Part shown: positions 1-8,391 of the stretch, piece after piece
Position numbering within the stretch: position 1 is the stretch's first letter
Layout: the number at the start of each line of letters is the position of its first letter
Assembly: GCA_022340465.1 (NCBI GenBank)
Contig: JAJDNW010000030.1
Span: forward strand, 22,564 to 86,563
Direction of reading: 5' to 3'
DNA: 64,000 bases
Origin: Deltaproteobacteria bacterium
GTDB lineage: Bacteria > Desulfobacterota > Desulfobacteria > Desulfobacterales > B30-G6
Notes under the pieces: model-generated
The model's input: the letters and a program-made list of their open reading frames with translations, nothing else
What the model was told of the DNA's origin: nothing
Databases searched by the model: none
Position numbers and translations under genes: made by a program

Positions 1-564
1 ACCCACGAGATCGACCCCGACCAGTGGCGGGTGCACGCGGCCCAATACCGGGACGGCATTGCCCCCCTCATACAGTCCGGACAGCTCGCCGCCGTGCTGC
101 TGCAGTTTCCGCCTTCATTCCGGCGGACGCCCGGCAACCGGCAATACCTGGCCGAACTTCTGGATGCGCTCGAGGGCCTGCGGACGGCCGTGGAGTTCCG
201 GCATGCGTCCTGGGCAACCGACAGGGTTTTCGTGGGGCTGGAGCGGCGTCGAACGGCACTGGTGTCGGTGGACGCCCCCGATGTGAGAGATATTTTCCCC
301 CGGCTGGCCATCGTCACCAGCCCGGATCTTTTTTACGTGCGCTTCCACGGACGCAATGCCCGCGGGTGGCGTTCCGGCAACATGCAGAAGCAGTTCAACT
401 ACGACTACACCGAGGCCGAACTGCGCGAATGGACGGCGGAAAAGATCGAGCAGATGGCCGGGCAGGCCCGCAGCGGACTGCTTTTTTTCAACAACCATGT
501 CCGGGCCCAGGCGCCTAAAAATGCCCTCGCCATGCTTCGCCTGCTGGCGGCGCAGGGCTTATAA
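1..564 (+). CDS. DUF72 family protein (YecE-like), 5' end outside the window
   Basis: The reading frame is open from the first base, so the real start lies upstream and only about 187 C-terminal residues are visible. DUF72 is a TIM-barrel-like family of unknown biochemical function. The call rests on two family-typical strings, VEFRHASW and FYVRFHGR, and on the C-terminal FFNNHVRAQAPKNAL segment, which matches the usual 'FNNHxxGxAxxNA' ending. An internal GTG at 31 is not the start because homologous sequence continues upstream of it. The gene is followed after 96 bases by the ImuB-like gene in the same direction. Co-transcription is possible, but no functional link is shown. Confidence 0.85.
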   Translation, partial: THEIDPDQWRVHAAQYRDGIAPLIQSGQLAAVLLQFPPSFRRTPGNRQYLAELLDALEGLRTAVEFRHASWATDRVFVGLERRRTALVSVDAPDVRDIFPRLAIVTSPDLFYVRFHGRNARGWRSGNMQKQFNYDYTEAELREWTAEKIEQMAGQARSGLLFFNNHVRAQAPKNALAMLRLLAAQGL

Positions 565-660
565 TACATGTTCTTCCCAGCGGATGCAGTGTGCGGGCAA
601 CAACACGTTGATTCTAAATATCCCGGCGATTTTTTAAAGATTACGCTAAAATTTATTATT

Positions 661-1833
661 ATGGATCGATCCATCATTCATCTGAACGTCGCCGACTTCG
701 CCGTGGCGGTCGAGCGGGTGGTGAACAGCGGGCTTAAAGGGCGGCCGGTCATTGTCGCCCCCGGGGGCTCGGCCCGGTCGGTGGTGTACGACATGAGCGA
801 AGAGGCCTACCAATGCGGTGTGCACAAGCACATGCCCCTGCGTGCGGCCCGGCGCCTGTGCCGCGACGCTTTTGTTCTTCCGCCGCGGCCGGACCGCTAC
901 GAACGGGCCATGCGGGCGCTGTTCAAGCAGGCCCTGCCGTATTCGCCGCTGGTGGAAGCCGGCGATGTGGACGGGCACCTTTTCATAGACATCACCGGGA
1001 CGAGCCGGCTTTTCGGACCGCCCGTCGATGTCGCCTGGCGGCTGCGCCGGCGGGTGAAGACGGACCTCGGCCTGGATCCCATCTGGTCGCTGGCGCCCAA
1101 CAAGCTGGTGGCCAAGGTGGCCACGCGGGTGGTGAAGCCCACGGGCGAGTGTGTCGTGGGCGCCGGCGATGAAGCCTTTTTCCTGTCCCCCCTGCCGCTG
1201 CGGCTCGTGCCCGGCATCGAGGCGGATGACCTGCAGCGCCTGGAGGCGTTTAACTTCACCCGGGTGTCCCAGGTCGCGGCGCTGCACCTGGCACACCTGC
1301 GGATTCCCTGCGGGCGCCGCGCCCGGTTTGTGTACGAGACCGTGCGGGGGGTCGACCCCTCCCCGGTGCTGCCGGCGGGCCGGCAACGGCCGGTGGTCGC
1401 CTGCGACCACGATTTTGACGAGGACACCAATGCGCGTGCACCACTGGAGGGCGCTCTTTATCGCATGGTGGAAAGCGCCGGCGCAAACCTCCGCCGGCAG
1501 CGGCGTGCGGCCCGGCGCATCAGCGTAACGCTCGACTACTCGGACGGCATTCGCTGCACCCGCCAATCGAAGGTGAGCCCGGCGACGGCCGGTGATCCGC
1601 TGCTTTTCGAGGCGGCCCGGCGGGCGTTGAACCTGGCCCGGTTTCGCCGGGTGCGCATCCGCCACATGCGCCTTGTGTGCGACCGGCTGGTGTTCCCGCC
1701 GGCCCAGCTGCCGCTTTTTCCGGAGGAGCGGCTCAAGCGAAAACGCCAGGACGACATCGTCGCCGCCATCGACCGCGTGCGGGGCCGTTTCGGAAAGGAT
1801 GTGATTAGGGTGGGGCGTACGTTGGCGGCGTAA
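661..1833 (+). CDS. ImuB-like Y-family polymerase homologue, catalytically degenerate
   Basis: This 390-residue protein belongs to the DinB/ImuB branch of Y-family polymerases. The family's N-terminal motif, in which DinB carries two metal-binding aspartates, reads HLNVADFAVAVE here, so D8 and D10 of DinB correspond to N9 and A11. The second catalytic pair (DE) reads DVDG at residues 102-105, so the glutamate is missing. Loss of these acids is the hallmark of ImuB, the non-catalytic hub of the mutasome. A textbook beta-clamp-binding motif QLPLF lies at residues 349-353. The adjacent downstream gene encodes a DnaE2-type polymerase, as in imuB-imuC cassettes; no imuA is seen between the genes. 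The ATG at 661 is chosen by homology, and an in-frame ATG at 568 would add 31 unmatched residues. A divergent active Pol IV is unlikely but not excluded. Confidence 0.8.
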   Translation: MDRSIIHLNVADFAVAVERVVNSGLKGRPVIVAPGGSARSVVYDMSEEAYQCGVHKHMPLRAARRLCRDAFVLPPRPDRYERAMRALFKQALPYSPLVEAGDVDGHLFIDITGTSRLFGPPVDVAWRLRRRVKTDLGLDPIWSLAPNKLVAKVATRVVKPTGECVVGAGDEAFFLSPLPLRLVPGIEADDLQRLEAFNFTRVSQVAALHLAHLRIPCGRRARFVYETVRGVDPSPVLPAGRQRPVVACDHDFDEDTNARAPLEGALYRMVESAGANLRRQRRAARRISVTLDYSDGIRCTRQSKVSPATAGDPLLFEAARRALNLARFRRVRIRHMRLVCDRLVFPPAQLPLFPEERLKRKRQDDIVAAIDRVRGRFGKDVIRVGRTLAA

Positions 1834-1861
1834 CGTATCGTTTTACATTAACAACCCGGAT

Positions 1862-1892
1862 AAACCGGAAATTCCAATATCGAATATCTAAA
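1862..1892. repeat. 31-bp dispersed intergenic repeat, copy 1
   Basis: This AT-rich 31-bp stretch lies just before the dnaE2-like start. It recurs with a single mismatch at 15220-15250 in another intergenic region. Each copy is also preceded by ACCCGG plus two variable bases. It has no internal symmetry that would suggest a binding site. It is probably a non-coding dispersed repeat of this genome. Confidence 0.6.
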
Positions 1893-1900
1893 ACGACTGC

Positions 1901-4894
1901 ATGGTTCCCTTAAACGTCAAATCCCACTACTCCCTGATGTGGGGCGTCAATTCCGTGAAGCGGTTGTGCCGGGCGGCCGTCCGGATGGGGTACGAGCGTC
2001 TGGCCCTGACCGACAGGAACAATCTCTACGGCATGTGGCCGTTTATCAACGCCTGCCGCCGGGAGGGTCTGCAACCCATTATCGGGGCGGAGGTGAGCGA
2101 TCCCGCGACCGGGGCGCGGGCCGTCTGCCTGGTGGAGAACGATGCCGGGTATCGCAACCTGTGCCGCCTTTTGACGCGCCGGCACATGGTCGAAGCCTTC
2201 GCTCTGAAAAGCGATCTGCCGGCCATGGCCGAAGGCCTGGTGGTGCTGGCGCAGGATGCCGGCCTGCTGGCGGCATGGCACGCCGCCGGGGTTACGGTTG
2301 CCGCCGACATGCCCCGCCGGCCGCTCGCCGGCATCCACCCGCTGCGCAGCGCGGCGCAACGTCTGGGGGTTCCCCTGGTGGCGACGCCGGGCAGCTTTTT
2401 TCTCCATCCCGGGGAGCATGCCGTCCATCGCCTGTTGCGGGCCATTGACCGCAACACCGTCCTGTCCGGCCTGCAGGCCGGGGAGTTGGCACCGCCCGAT
2501 GCGTATCTTGCAGATCCGGCTGCGTATGCAGAACGTTTTGCCGTCTGCCCTGCGGCTCTGCGGGCATCCCGGGAAATAGCGGAAAGGCTGGTCTTCAGGG
2601 GGCCCGATTTCGGGTTGGTGCTGCCGCCCTGGCATGACGAGGGCGGGCGGGGCAGCGACGCCTGCCTCAGGGAAGCGGTCTATGCCGGAGCCGTCGAACG
2701 CTATGGACAGGAGCTGCCGGAGCCCGTGGTGGAAAGGATCGAGCACGAACTACGCATTGTTGCCGCTATGGGGTTTGCCGCCTATTTTTTGGTTGTGCAG
2801 CGTATCGTGGGAGACAGCCCGCGCACCTGCGGCAGGGGATCGGGCGCCGCCTCGATTGTTTCCTACTGCCTCGGGATCACCAATGTCTGTCCACTCAAGC
2901 ACAACCTCTACTTCGAGCGCTTTTTGAACCCCGGACGGCAGGACCCGCCGGACCTGGACATCGATTTTTCCTGGGACGAGCGCGACGCCATTCTGGAGAA
3001 GGTGTTGCGAGAGCACGCGGGCCATGCGGCCATGGTTTCCAGCCACGTGTTTTTTCAGCCGCGCATGGCCCTGCGGGAAGTGGCCAAAGTTTACGGCCTG
3101 ACTGCCGGGGAGATCGGCAGGATAGCCAAGCGCCTGCCCCGCCATTTTCGTGTCCGGGAAGCAGATGCCGAGCTGGCGAAAAGTCTCGAGAACCGGCCCG
3201 AGTCAGGCCATCTGGACTATCCGGACCCATGGCCGGCAGTCATACGTCTCGCCCAGCGCATCATAGGCATCCCCCGATATATATCCGTGCACCCCGGCGG
3301 GGTGGTCATCACCCCCGGGCCCATCGACGCATATGTCCCTCTGGAGCGGGCGCCCAAGGGCGTACCCGTCATCCAGTGGGAAAAGGAGGGGGCGGAAGAT
3401 GCCGGCCTGGTCAAGATCGACCTTCTGGGAAACCGCAGCCTGGGGGTCATCCGCGACGCCCTGAACAATGTACGCGCGAACGGCGTCTCTTTCGATGAAT
3501 CCGGCTGGGAGCCGGAGGATGATTTCGCCACCCAGGAAGCCCTGGCCAACGGGCACACCATGGGCTGCTTCTACATCGAAAGCCCGGCCATGCGGCTCCT
3601 GCAGAAAAAAGCGGGTGTGGGCGATTTCGACCACCTGGTCATCCACAGCAGCATCATCCGCCCGGCAGCCAACGAGTTTATCCGGGAATATGTCCGGCGC
3701 CTCCACGGCGGGGGGTGGGACCCGATACACCCGCTTCTGGCGGACGTGCTGGATGAGACCTTCGGCATCATGGTTTACCAGGAGGACGTGTCCAGGGCGG
3801 CCGTGTCGGTGGCCGGATTTTCGCATACCGAGGCTGACGGGCTGCGCAAAATCATGTCCAAGAAGGATCGCGAGCACAAGTTGCGGGACTACTACGGGCG
3901 GTTTCACAAGGGTGCCGGAAAACGCGGCGTTGAAGAAAAGAAGATCCAGGAGATGTGGACGATGATGATGAGTTTCAACGGCTACTCCTTTTGCAAACCG
4001 CACAGCGCCTCCTACGCCCGCGTTTCCTTCCAGGCCGCCTATCTCAAGGTCCACTTCCCGGCGGAATTCATGGCCGCGGTCATCAGCAACCAGGGCGGCT
4101 TTTACAGCACGTTTGCCTATGTTTCCGAAGCGCGGCGACTGGGGCTTGCCATCCGCAAACCCGATGTCAATCGGAGCGATACTGCCTGGAAGGGCGTCGG
4201 TCGCACCGTACGGGTCGGCCTGCTCTCCCTCAAAGGCCTCTCCGCGGGGTGCAGGGAACGCATCGTTGCCCGCCGGCGGGAAAAGCCGTTTGAGAGCCTG
4301 AACGACTTTTTGGAACGGGTGCGCCCGGATGAGGCCGAGGCGCGGGCCTTGATCGACGGCGGGGCGATGGACGCGTTCTGCAGCGGGGGAAACCGGGGAA
4401 CGCTCATGTGGGTGCTGGCCCAATGGCTTAACGCGCGTTCGGAAAGGTCGTCGAACGGGGTGCTTTTCAGCGACGCCGGCAGCCCGCCTTCTTTGCCGGT
4501 TCTCCCGCCGCAGGACGAGCGCCGGCGTTTGCGGCGGGAATTCGCGGTGCTTGGTTTTCTGTGCGACCGCCACCCCATGACCCTTTACAGGGCTGCTCTC
4601 GCAAGACTGCGGTCCGTAAAGGCTGTGCACCTGGGGCGGTACGTGGGCCGGCGCGTCTGCTTTGCCGGCTGGCTCATCACCGGGAAAAAGGTGCAGACCA
4701 AGCACGGGGACGCCATGGAGTTCTTGACCTTCGAAGACGAAGGCGGCATTGTGGAAACGACGTTTTTCCCCCGGGCATACCGCCGCTTTTGCCGCATGGT
4801 GGAACGCAACCGGCCGTACATCCTTTACGGCAGGGTTGAGGAAGATTGGGGGGCGGTAACACTGACCGTGGACAGAGTGGAAACACTGCAATGA
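1901..4894 (+). CDS. dnaE2: Error-prone DNA polymerase III alpha subunit, DnaE2/ImuC type
   Basis: This 997-residue C-family polymerase is of the translesion type that works with ImuB after DNA damage. An N-terminal PHP domain (about residues 1-230) begins with LNVKSHYSL; the HxH metal ligands of active PHP domains are replaced by NxK, so no PHP nuclease activity is expected. The polymerase motif GRGSGAAS lies near 310, the catalytic motif PDLDIDF is at 350-356 and the third aspartate lies in GLVKIDLLG near 507. All three catalytic acids are therefore present. A C-terminal OB-fold is suggested by the segment beginning VCFAGWLITGKK. The length is shorter than replicative DnaE (about 1160) and close to DnaE2. 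It follows the ImuB-like gene by 67 bases in the same direction, which supports a two-gene mutasome unit. No clear Shine-Dalgarno precedes the ATG. Confidence 0.9.
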   Translation: MVPLNVKSHYSLMWGVNSVKRLCRAAVRMGYERLALTDRNNLYGMWPFINACRREGLQPIIGAEVSDPATGARAVCLVENDAGYRNLCRLLTRRHMVEAFALKSDLPAMAEGLVVLAQDAGLLAAWHAAGVTVAADMPRRPLAGIHPLRSAAQRLGVPLVATPGSFFLHPGEHAVHRLLRAIDRNTVLSGLQAGELAPPDAYLADPAAYAERFAVCPAALRASREIAERLVFRGPDFGLVLPPWHDEGGRGSDACLREAVYAGAVERYGQELPEPVVERIEHELRIVAAMGFAAYFLVVQRIVGDSPRTCGRGSGAASIVSYCLGITNVCPLKHNLYFERFLNPGRQDPPDLDIDFSWDERDAILEKVLREHAGHAAMVSSHVFFQPRMALREVAKVYGLTAGEIGRIAKRLPRHFRVREADAELAKSLENRPESGHLDYPDPWPAVIRLAQRIIGIPRYISVHPGGVVITPGPIDAYVPLERAPKGVPVIQWEKEGAEDAGLVKIDLLGNRSLGVIRDALNNVRANGVSFDESGWEPEDDFATQEALANGHTMGCFYIESPAMRLLQKKAGVGDFDHLVIHSSIIRPAANEFIREYVRRLHGGGWDPIHPLLADVLDETFGIMVYQEDVSRAAVSVAGFSHTEADGLRKIMSKKDREHKLRDYYGRFHKGAGKRGVEEKKIQEMWTMMMSFNGYSFCKPHSASYARVSFQAAYLKVHFPAEFMAAVISNQGGFYSTFAYVSEARRLGLAIRKPDVNRSDTAWKGVGRTVRVGLLSLKGLSAGCRERIVARRREKPFESLNDFLERVRPDEAEARALIDGGAMDAFCSGGNRGTLMWVLAQWLNARSERSSNGVLFSDAGSPPSLPVLPPQDERRRLRREFAVLGFLCDRHPMTLYRAALARLRSVKAVHLGRYVGRRVCFAGWLITGKKVQTKHGDAMEFLTFEDEGGIVETTFFPRAYRRFCRMVERNRPYILYGRVEEDWGAVTLTVDRVETLQ

Positions 4895-5005
4895 TGGACA
4901 TTGAACATCAAACGTCCAACATCCAACGTCGAACATCTGACAGTTTTGGTTGTCATAACGCGCGTCAGCGCAAATATCGGGCGAAGCCCTAATGACGCTG
5001 AGTAA

Positions 5006-7405
5006 ATGACGTGCAAAGCACAAATGGCATCAAGTTATATGGAAATTTTAGCAGAACCCAATACGTCTCCGGAAAGGCATTTCAGTGTTTCCGTGCGTTT
5101 CCTGGTGGAAACGTTTGTCCGCGGCCAGGATCTGTCCGGCACCTTCGCCGCTTCCGACCGGGCGGTGGCGGGCACCCGCGCCCACCAGCGCATCCAGGAT
5201 ATGAGGCCCGCATCGTACCAGCGTGAGGTGGCCATCGCGCACACCGCCGAAGTGCGCGGCCGCACCATCGAGATCAGCGGCAGGATAGACGGCATCCTTC
5301 ACCAGGAGAACGGGGATGTTCTGGAGGAGATCAAAAGCACGGCGCGCGATCTTGCGGTGCATCAAGAACGGCAGAATCCCCGGCACTGGGCTCAGCTCAA
5401 GGTATATGCCTACATGCACGCCGTACGCCACAACCTGAGCCGTGTGGCTACCTGTCTGACCTACGTCCGGCTCGGTTCGGATGCCGTCATTGAAATCCGC
5501 CGGGATTTCGAATTCGATGAGCTGGCAAGCTTCTTCGATGCGCTCCTCTCCCTCTTCCTGGATCGGGTCGATGCGGACAGCGCATGGCGGTCTCTACGCG
5601 GGCAGTCCATCCAGGCGCTTGACTTCCCCTTTGCCGCCTATCGCCGGGGGCAGCGGCGGATGGCTGTCGAGATTTTTCGCGCCGTCCGGGAAAAACGGCA
5701 GTTGCTGGTGCAGGCCCCCACGGGGATCGGCAAGACTATGGCGGCGGTTTTTCCGGCCATCAAGGCCCTGGGCGAGGGGCTTGTCGACAGGATTTTTTTC
5801 CTGGCGGCACGGACTACCGGCAAACAGGTGGCCGAGGAAACGGTTGCCGTTCTTCATGGCCGGGGGTTGCGCTTCAGGTGTTTGACGCTGACCGCCAAGG
5901 AAAAAATCTGCTTCAATCCCGGGGCGGCCTGCAACGGCGAGGAGTGCGAATTTGCCAGGGGCTATTACGACCGTATCGACGATGCCCTGGCTTACGCCCT
6001 CGGGAATGATCTGCTGAACCGGCACCTTGTGGAAACCGTGGCCCGGCAGCACCGGGTCTGCCCCTTCGAGTTCTCCCTGGACCTGGCGCTGCATGCCGAC
6101 GGCATTGTCTGCGACTACAACTACGCTTTCGATCCTCAGTCCTACCTGCGGCGCTTCTTTCAGACGGTGGAGGAGGCCTACCTTTTTCTGGTGGACGAGG
6201 CGCACAACCTGGTGGAACGGTCCAGGGACATGTTCTCGGCCCGTATCGAACGGCGGCTGTTTGAGGATACGGCCAGGGAGACAGCCGGGGCCCTGCCGCA
6301 GCTCGAGGCGCTCATAGGGGCCGTGGTTGAATGGATGGACGCCTTCAGGGCGGCCCATGCCGAACTGGATTTCCTTTCCACCCGGGAGGCGCCGGAAGAC
6401 CTCCTGGCCGTTTTGCGGCGACTCGTCAGGGAGAGCGACGCCTGGCTGTCGCTCGACAGAAAGGCGCTTTTTCGCGACGCGCTTCTCGAGCTGCATTTCA
6501 GCGTGTCCCGGTTCCTGAAAGTGTCCGAGATGTTCGACGAACGCTATGCCGCCTGCTATGACATGTCCGGTCGAAACTTCCTCCTCAATTTTTTCTGCAT
6601 CGACCCCTCTTTATACCTGCAGCGGACATTGGCGGCGATAAGTGCCACGATTTTCTTTTCGGCCACGCTGACGCCCACGGACTATTTCAAGGAAATTTTC
6701 GGTGGTGGGGAGAAGACCGGGGAGTTGATCCTGCCGTCGCCGTTTCCAAAAAAAAACTTTTCGCTTTCCGTTGCCGGGGGGATCTCTACCGTGTTCGCGC
6801 AGCGTGACGTGACCAGGCGGAAAGTTGCCGGAACGATCAGCGCCTTCGTCAATGCCAAGCGGGGCAACTACCTTGTCTTCTTCCCGTCCTACGACTACCT
6901 GGTGAAGGTGACTGCCGAATTTATCCCGGCCAATCCTGAAATCAGGGTTCTTTGCCAGGCGCCGGGCATGAGCGAGCACGAGCGGGAAGACTTCTTGAGG
7001 CAGTTTTCTTTTGAAAACCGGGAAACATGCGTTGGATTCGCCGTATTGGGGGGGGCCTTCGGTGAAGGAATCGACCTTGTGGGCGACCGCCTGGCCGGGG
7101 CCGTGGTGGTCAGCGTGGGGATGCCTCCGCCCACGCCCGAAAGGGAACTGATTCGCGAATACTTCGATATGCACCGCCAGGCCGGCTGGGAATTCGCCTA
7201 TGTTTTTCCGGGATTCAACCGGGTGTTGCAGGCCGCGGGCAGGGTCATTCGCACGGAAGTGGACAAAGGCGCGGTGCTTTTGATCGACAAGCGGTATGCA
7301 AGTCGGCGATACAGGTCCATGTTTCCTTTTGAATGGCGGCCGTCGTATATAACCGGCCGAAAAGACCTGGCAAGGGTGTTGGGCGCATTCTGGGATGAGC
7401 CTTAG
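5006..7405 (+). CDS. PD-(D/E)XK nuclease domain fused to a DinG/XPD-type Fe-S helicase
   Basis: This 799-residue two-domain protein probably acts in DNA repair or processing. Residues 1-190 resemble a RecB/Cas4-like nuclease: GRIDG near 93-97, EEIK near 107-110 and a QLKVYAYM helix give the D...ExK...Q pattern. Residues 210-799 form a superfamily 2 helicase of the DinG/XPD group, with Walker A APTGIGKT near 236-243 and Walker B box DEAH near 396. Four cysteines at about 302, 309, 314 and 352 sit where XPD-type helicases bind a 4Fe-4S cluster. The C-terminal half shows helicase motifs VGFAVLGGAFGEGIDL and QAAGRVIR. Start choice is uncertain because ATGs at 5006, 5027 and 5039 all lack a good ribosome site. 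It lies 111 bases after the dnaE2-like gene, so it may belong to the same damage-response block. Confidence 0.85.
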   Translation: MTCKAQMASSYMEILAEPNTSPERHFSVSVRFLVETFVRGQDLSGTFAASDRAVAGTRAHQRIQDMRPASYQREVAIAHTAEVRGRTIEISGRIDGILHQENGDVLEEIKSTARDLAVHQERQNPRHWAQLKVYAYMHAVRHNLSRVATCLTYVRLGSDAVIEIRRDFEFDELASFFDALLSLFLDRVDADSAWRSLRGQSIQALDFPFAAYRRGQRRMAVEIFRAVREKRQLLVQAPTGIGKTMAAVFPAIKALGEGLVDRIFFLAARTTGKQVAEETVAVLHGRGLRFRCLTLTAKEKICFNPGAACNGEECEFARGYYDRIDDALAYALGNDLLNRHLVETVARQHRVCPFEFSLDLALHADGIVCDYNYAFDPQSYLRRFFQTVEEAYLFLVDEAHNLVERSRDMFSARIERRLFEDTARETAGALPQLEALIGAVVEWMDAFRAAHAELDFLSTREAPEDLLAVLRRLVRESDAWLSLDRKALFRDALLELHFSVSRFLKVSEMFDERYAACYDMSGRNFLLNFFCIDPSLYLQRTLAAISATIFFSATLTPTDYFKEIFGGGEKTGELILPSPFPKKNFSLSVAGGISTVFAQRDVTRRKVAGTISAFVNAKRGNYLVFFPSYDYLVKVTAEFIPANPEIRVLCQAPGMSEHEREDFLRQFSFENRETCVGFAVLGGAFGEGIDLVGDRLAGAVVVSVGMPPPTPERELIREYFDMHRQAGWEFAYVFPGFNRVLQAAGRVIRTEVDKGAVLLIDKRYASRRYRSMFPFEWRPSYITGRKDLARVLGAFWDEP

Positions 7406-7407
7406 AT

Positions 7408-7438
7408 CGCCCTATCCTGCACGATTACAGGGAGGGCG
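7408..7438 (+). terminator. Weak stem-loop after the helicase gene
   Basis: The arms CGCCCT and AGGGCG form a stem extended by CCTG/CAGG after a small bulge, with an 8-base loop. The hairpin starts 3 bases after the helicase stop codon. The following sequence (TAATAAAATT) is only partly U-rich, so termination is a guess. Confidence 0.35.
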
Positions 7439-7521
7439 TAATAAAATTCCAAGCACGACATCCGAAATTCCATATGTGGGGTAACGTGTTCTTTTGGGGG
7501 ATCCTCCGGGGACGCGTACGG

Positions 7522-7554
7522 TTGCATCCATCCCCGTCTGAAAACCGTCTTTGA
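7522..7554. repeat. 33-bp dispersed repeat, copy 1
   Basis: This segment matches 53800-53832 with four mismatches over 33 bases. The second copy overlaps the 3' end of the glycyl-radical activase gene. Flanking similarity extends a little upstream (GGGacGCGTnc-like). Confidence 0.5.
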
Positions 7555-7574
7555 ACCGAGATAGCGAGCGCATT

Positions 7575-7594
7575 CCCTGCAGCTTGCTGCAGGG
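7575..7594. repeat. Palindromic hairpin of a dispersed repeat family
   Basis: Perfect 8-bp arms CCCTGCAG and CTGCAGGG enclose a CTTG loop. A near-identical hairpin with 10-bp arms and a CAAG loop lies at 12182-12205. The upstream 16 bases (7563-7578, AGCGAGCGCATTCCCT) recur exactly at 8359-8374, where they again lead into a palindrome. There is no U-run, so this is more like a REP-type element than a terminator. Confidence 0.5.
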
Positions 7595-7604
7595 TAAGCG
7601 AGCG

Positions 7605-7670
7605 AATCATAATTGATAGAATTCCTTACGGTGAAGATTCCCCTTAAGCTTGCTGCGGGGAGTGTTCAAT
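7605..7670. repeat. 66-bp dispersed repeat, copy 1
   Basis: This 66-bp stretch recurs at 52045-52110 in the same orientation with only two mismatches. Both copies lie in intergenic DNA, and the second reaches the 5' end of the sulfatase gene. It contains the CTTGCTGC core also seen in the neighbouring hairpin. Confidence 0.7.
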
Positions 7671-7868
7671 GGTTGCCTATAAGGATTCCAGGAGCCAAGG
7701 GGTCAAGGGGAAAAAAGCGCATAGCGCATAGCTTATAGCGTGCCATGAGCTATGAGCCCATCTTATGTTTCACTCGGTCCCCGGAATCCTCGGCTCTCTG
7801 GACCCTGTTTAACGGATCCGGATATCTACTGCTACCGGCAGCCCGGACCTCGTCCTCGACGTCGAGGT

Positions 7869-8318
7869 TCACGCTTTGTTGGGGATGACCAGAACGGGAC
7901 AGGGGGACGCGTTGATGACATGTTCGGTAGTGGAGCCGAGAACGAAATCCATGAGATTATCCTTTCCGTCCGTGCACATGACGATCAGATCTGCAGCCAG
8001 GTTTTCAGCGACCTCCACGATGGCTTTGTCCGGTTTGCCTTTGTGCAATAGATAGTCGATTTCAATATCCTCGGCATGCAGCTTATGGATGACGGCCCTC
8101 ATCTCTTTTTTTGAATCGGAAGCGATGTGCTTATATTTTTCCTTCATTTTGTTGACACTGATGCGCAGCATTTCCCGCTCCTCCTTATCCATAAACTCTT
8201 CGTGAACATTGAGCAGCGTGATTTTTGAGCCGAACTGATGGGCCAGTTGCACGGCTTTTGCGACAGCCAGATCGGAACGTTCCTTCAAGTCGGTTGGGCA
8301 AAGAATTTGAGTGAACAT
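7869..8318 (-). CDS. Universal stress protein, UspA family
   Basis: This 149-residue single-domain protein starts FTQILCPTDLKERS and ends SPCPVLVIPNKA, which is the standard Usp beginning and end. The ATP-binding-type pattern near the C terminus reads GSTTEHVINASPCPVLV, matching the G-2x-G-9x-G(S/T) region only partly, so ATP binding is not certain. The upstream open frame continues to 8555, but those residues are not Usp-like; the ATG at 8318 fits the family. It stands alone, convergent to the helicase and with 243 bases before the next gene. A role in stress tolerance is family knowledge only. Confidence 0.85.
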   Translation of the reverse strand: MFTQILCPTDLKERSDLAVAKAVQLAHQFGSKITLLNVHEEFMDKEEREMLRISVNKMKEKYKHIASDSKKEMRAVIHKLHAEDIEIDYLLHKGKPDKAIVEVAENLAADLIVMCTDGKDNLMDFVLGSTTEHVINASPCPVLVIPNKA

Positions 8319-8358
8319 GCAAACCATCCATTTCGGTTGAGTTACGTTAAACCGCTTC

Positions 8359-8391
8359 AGCGAGCGCATTCCCTTTCGCCCGCAGCGGGCG
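8359..8391. repeat. Dispersed repeat ending in a GC palindrome
   Basis: Bases 8359-8374 are identical to 7563-7578, and they are followed by arms CGCCCGC and GCGGGCG around a single A (8377-8391). The palindrome differs in sequence from the one at 7575 but holds the same position in the element. That points to covariation or interchangeable stems within one repeat family. Confidence 0.45.

Larger units (their letters stand above)
7406..7868. other. Gene-free, repeat-rich intergenic region
   Basis: No convincing gene was found in these 463 bases between the helicase stop and the stop of the convergent UspA gene. The region holds a weak hairpin (7408-7438), a 33-bp dispersed repeat (7522-7554), a palindromic hairpin (7575-7594) and a 66-bp dispersed repeat (7605-7670). 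Short open frames overlapping the repeats have no recognisable product. Confidence 0.6.

Noticed and set aside
3203..5023. 606-codon minus-strand open frame
   Set aside because: It lies fully antisense to the DnaE2-type gene and has histidine/proline-rich, non-protein-like composition. It is a shadow of high-GC coding DNA.
5006..7405. Type IV CRISPR association of the nuclease-helicase (CasDinG)
   Set aside because: No cas genes or repeat arrays are nearby, and the neighbours are translesion polymerase genes; a repair role fits better.
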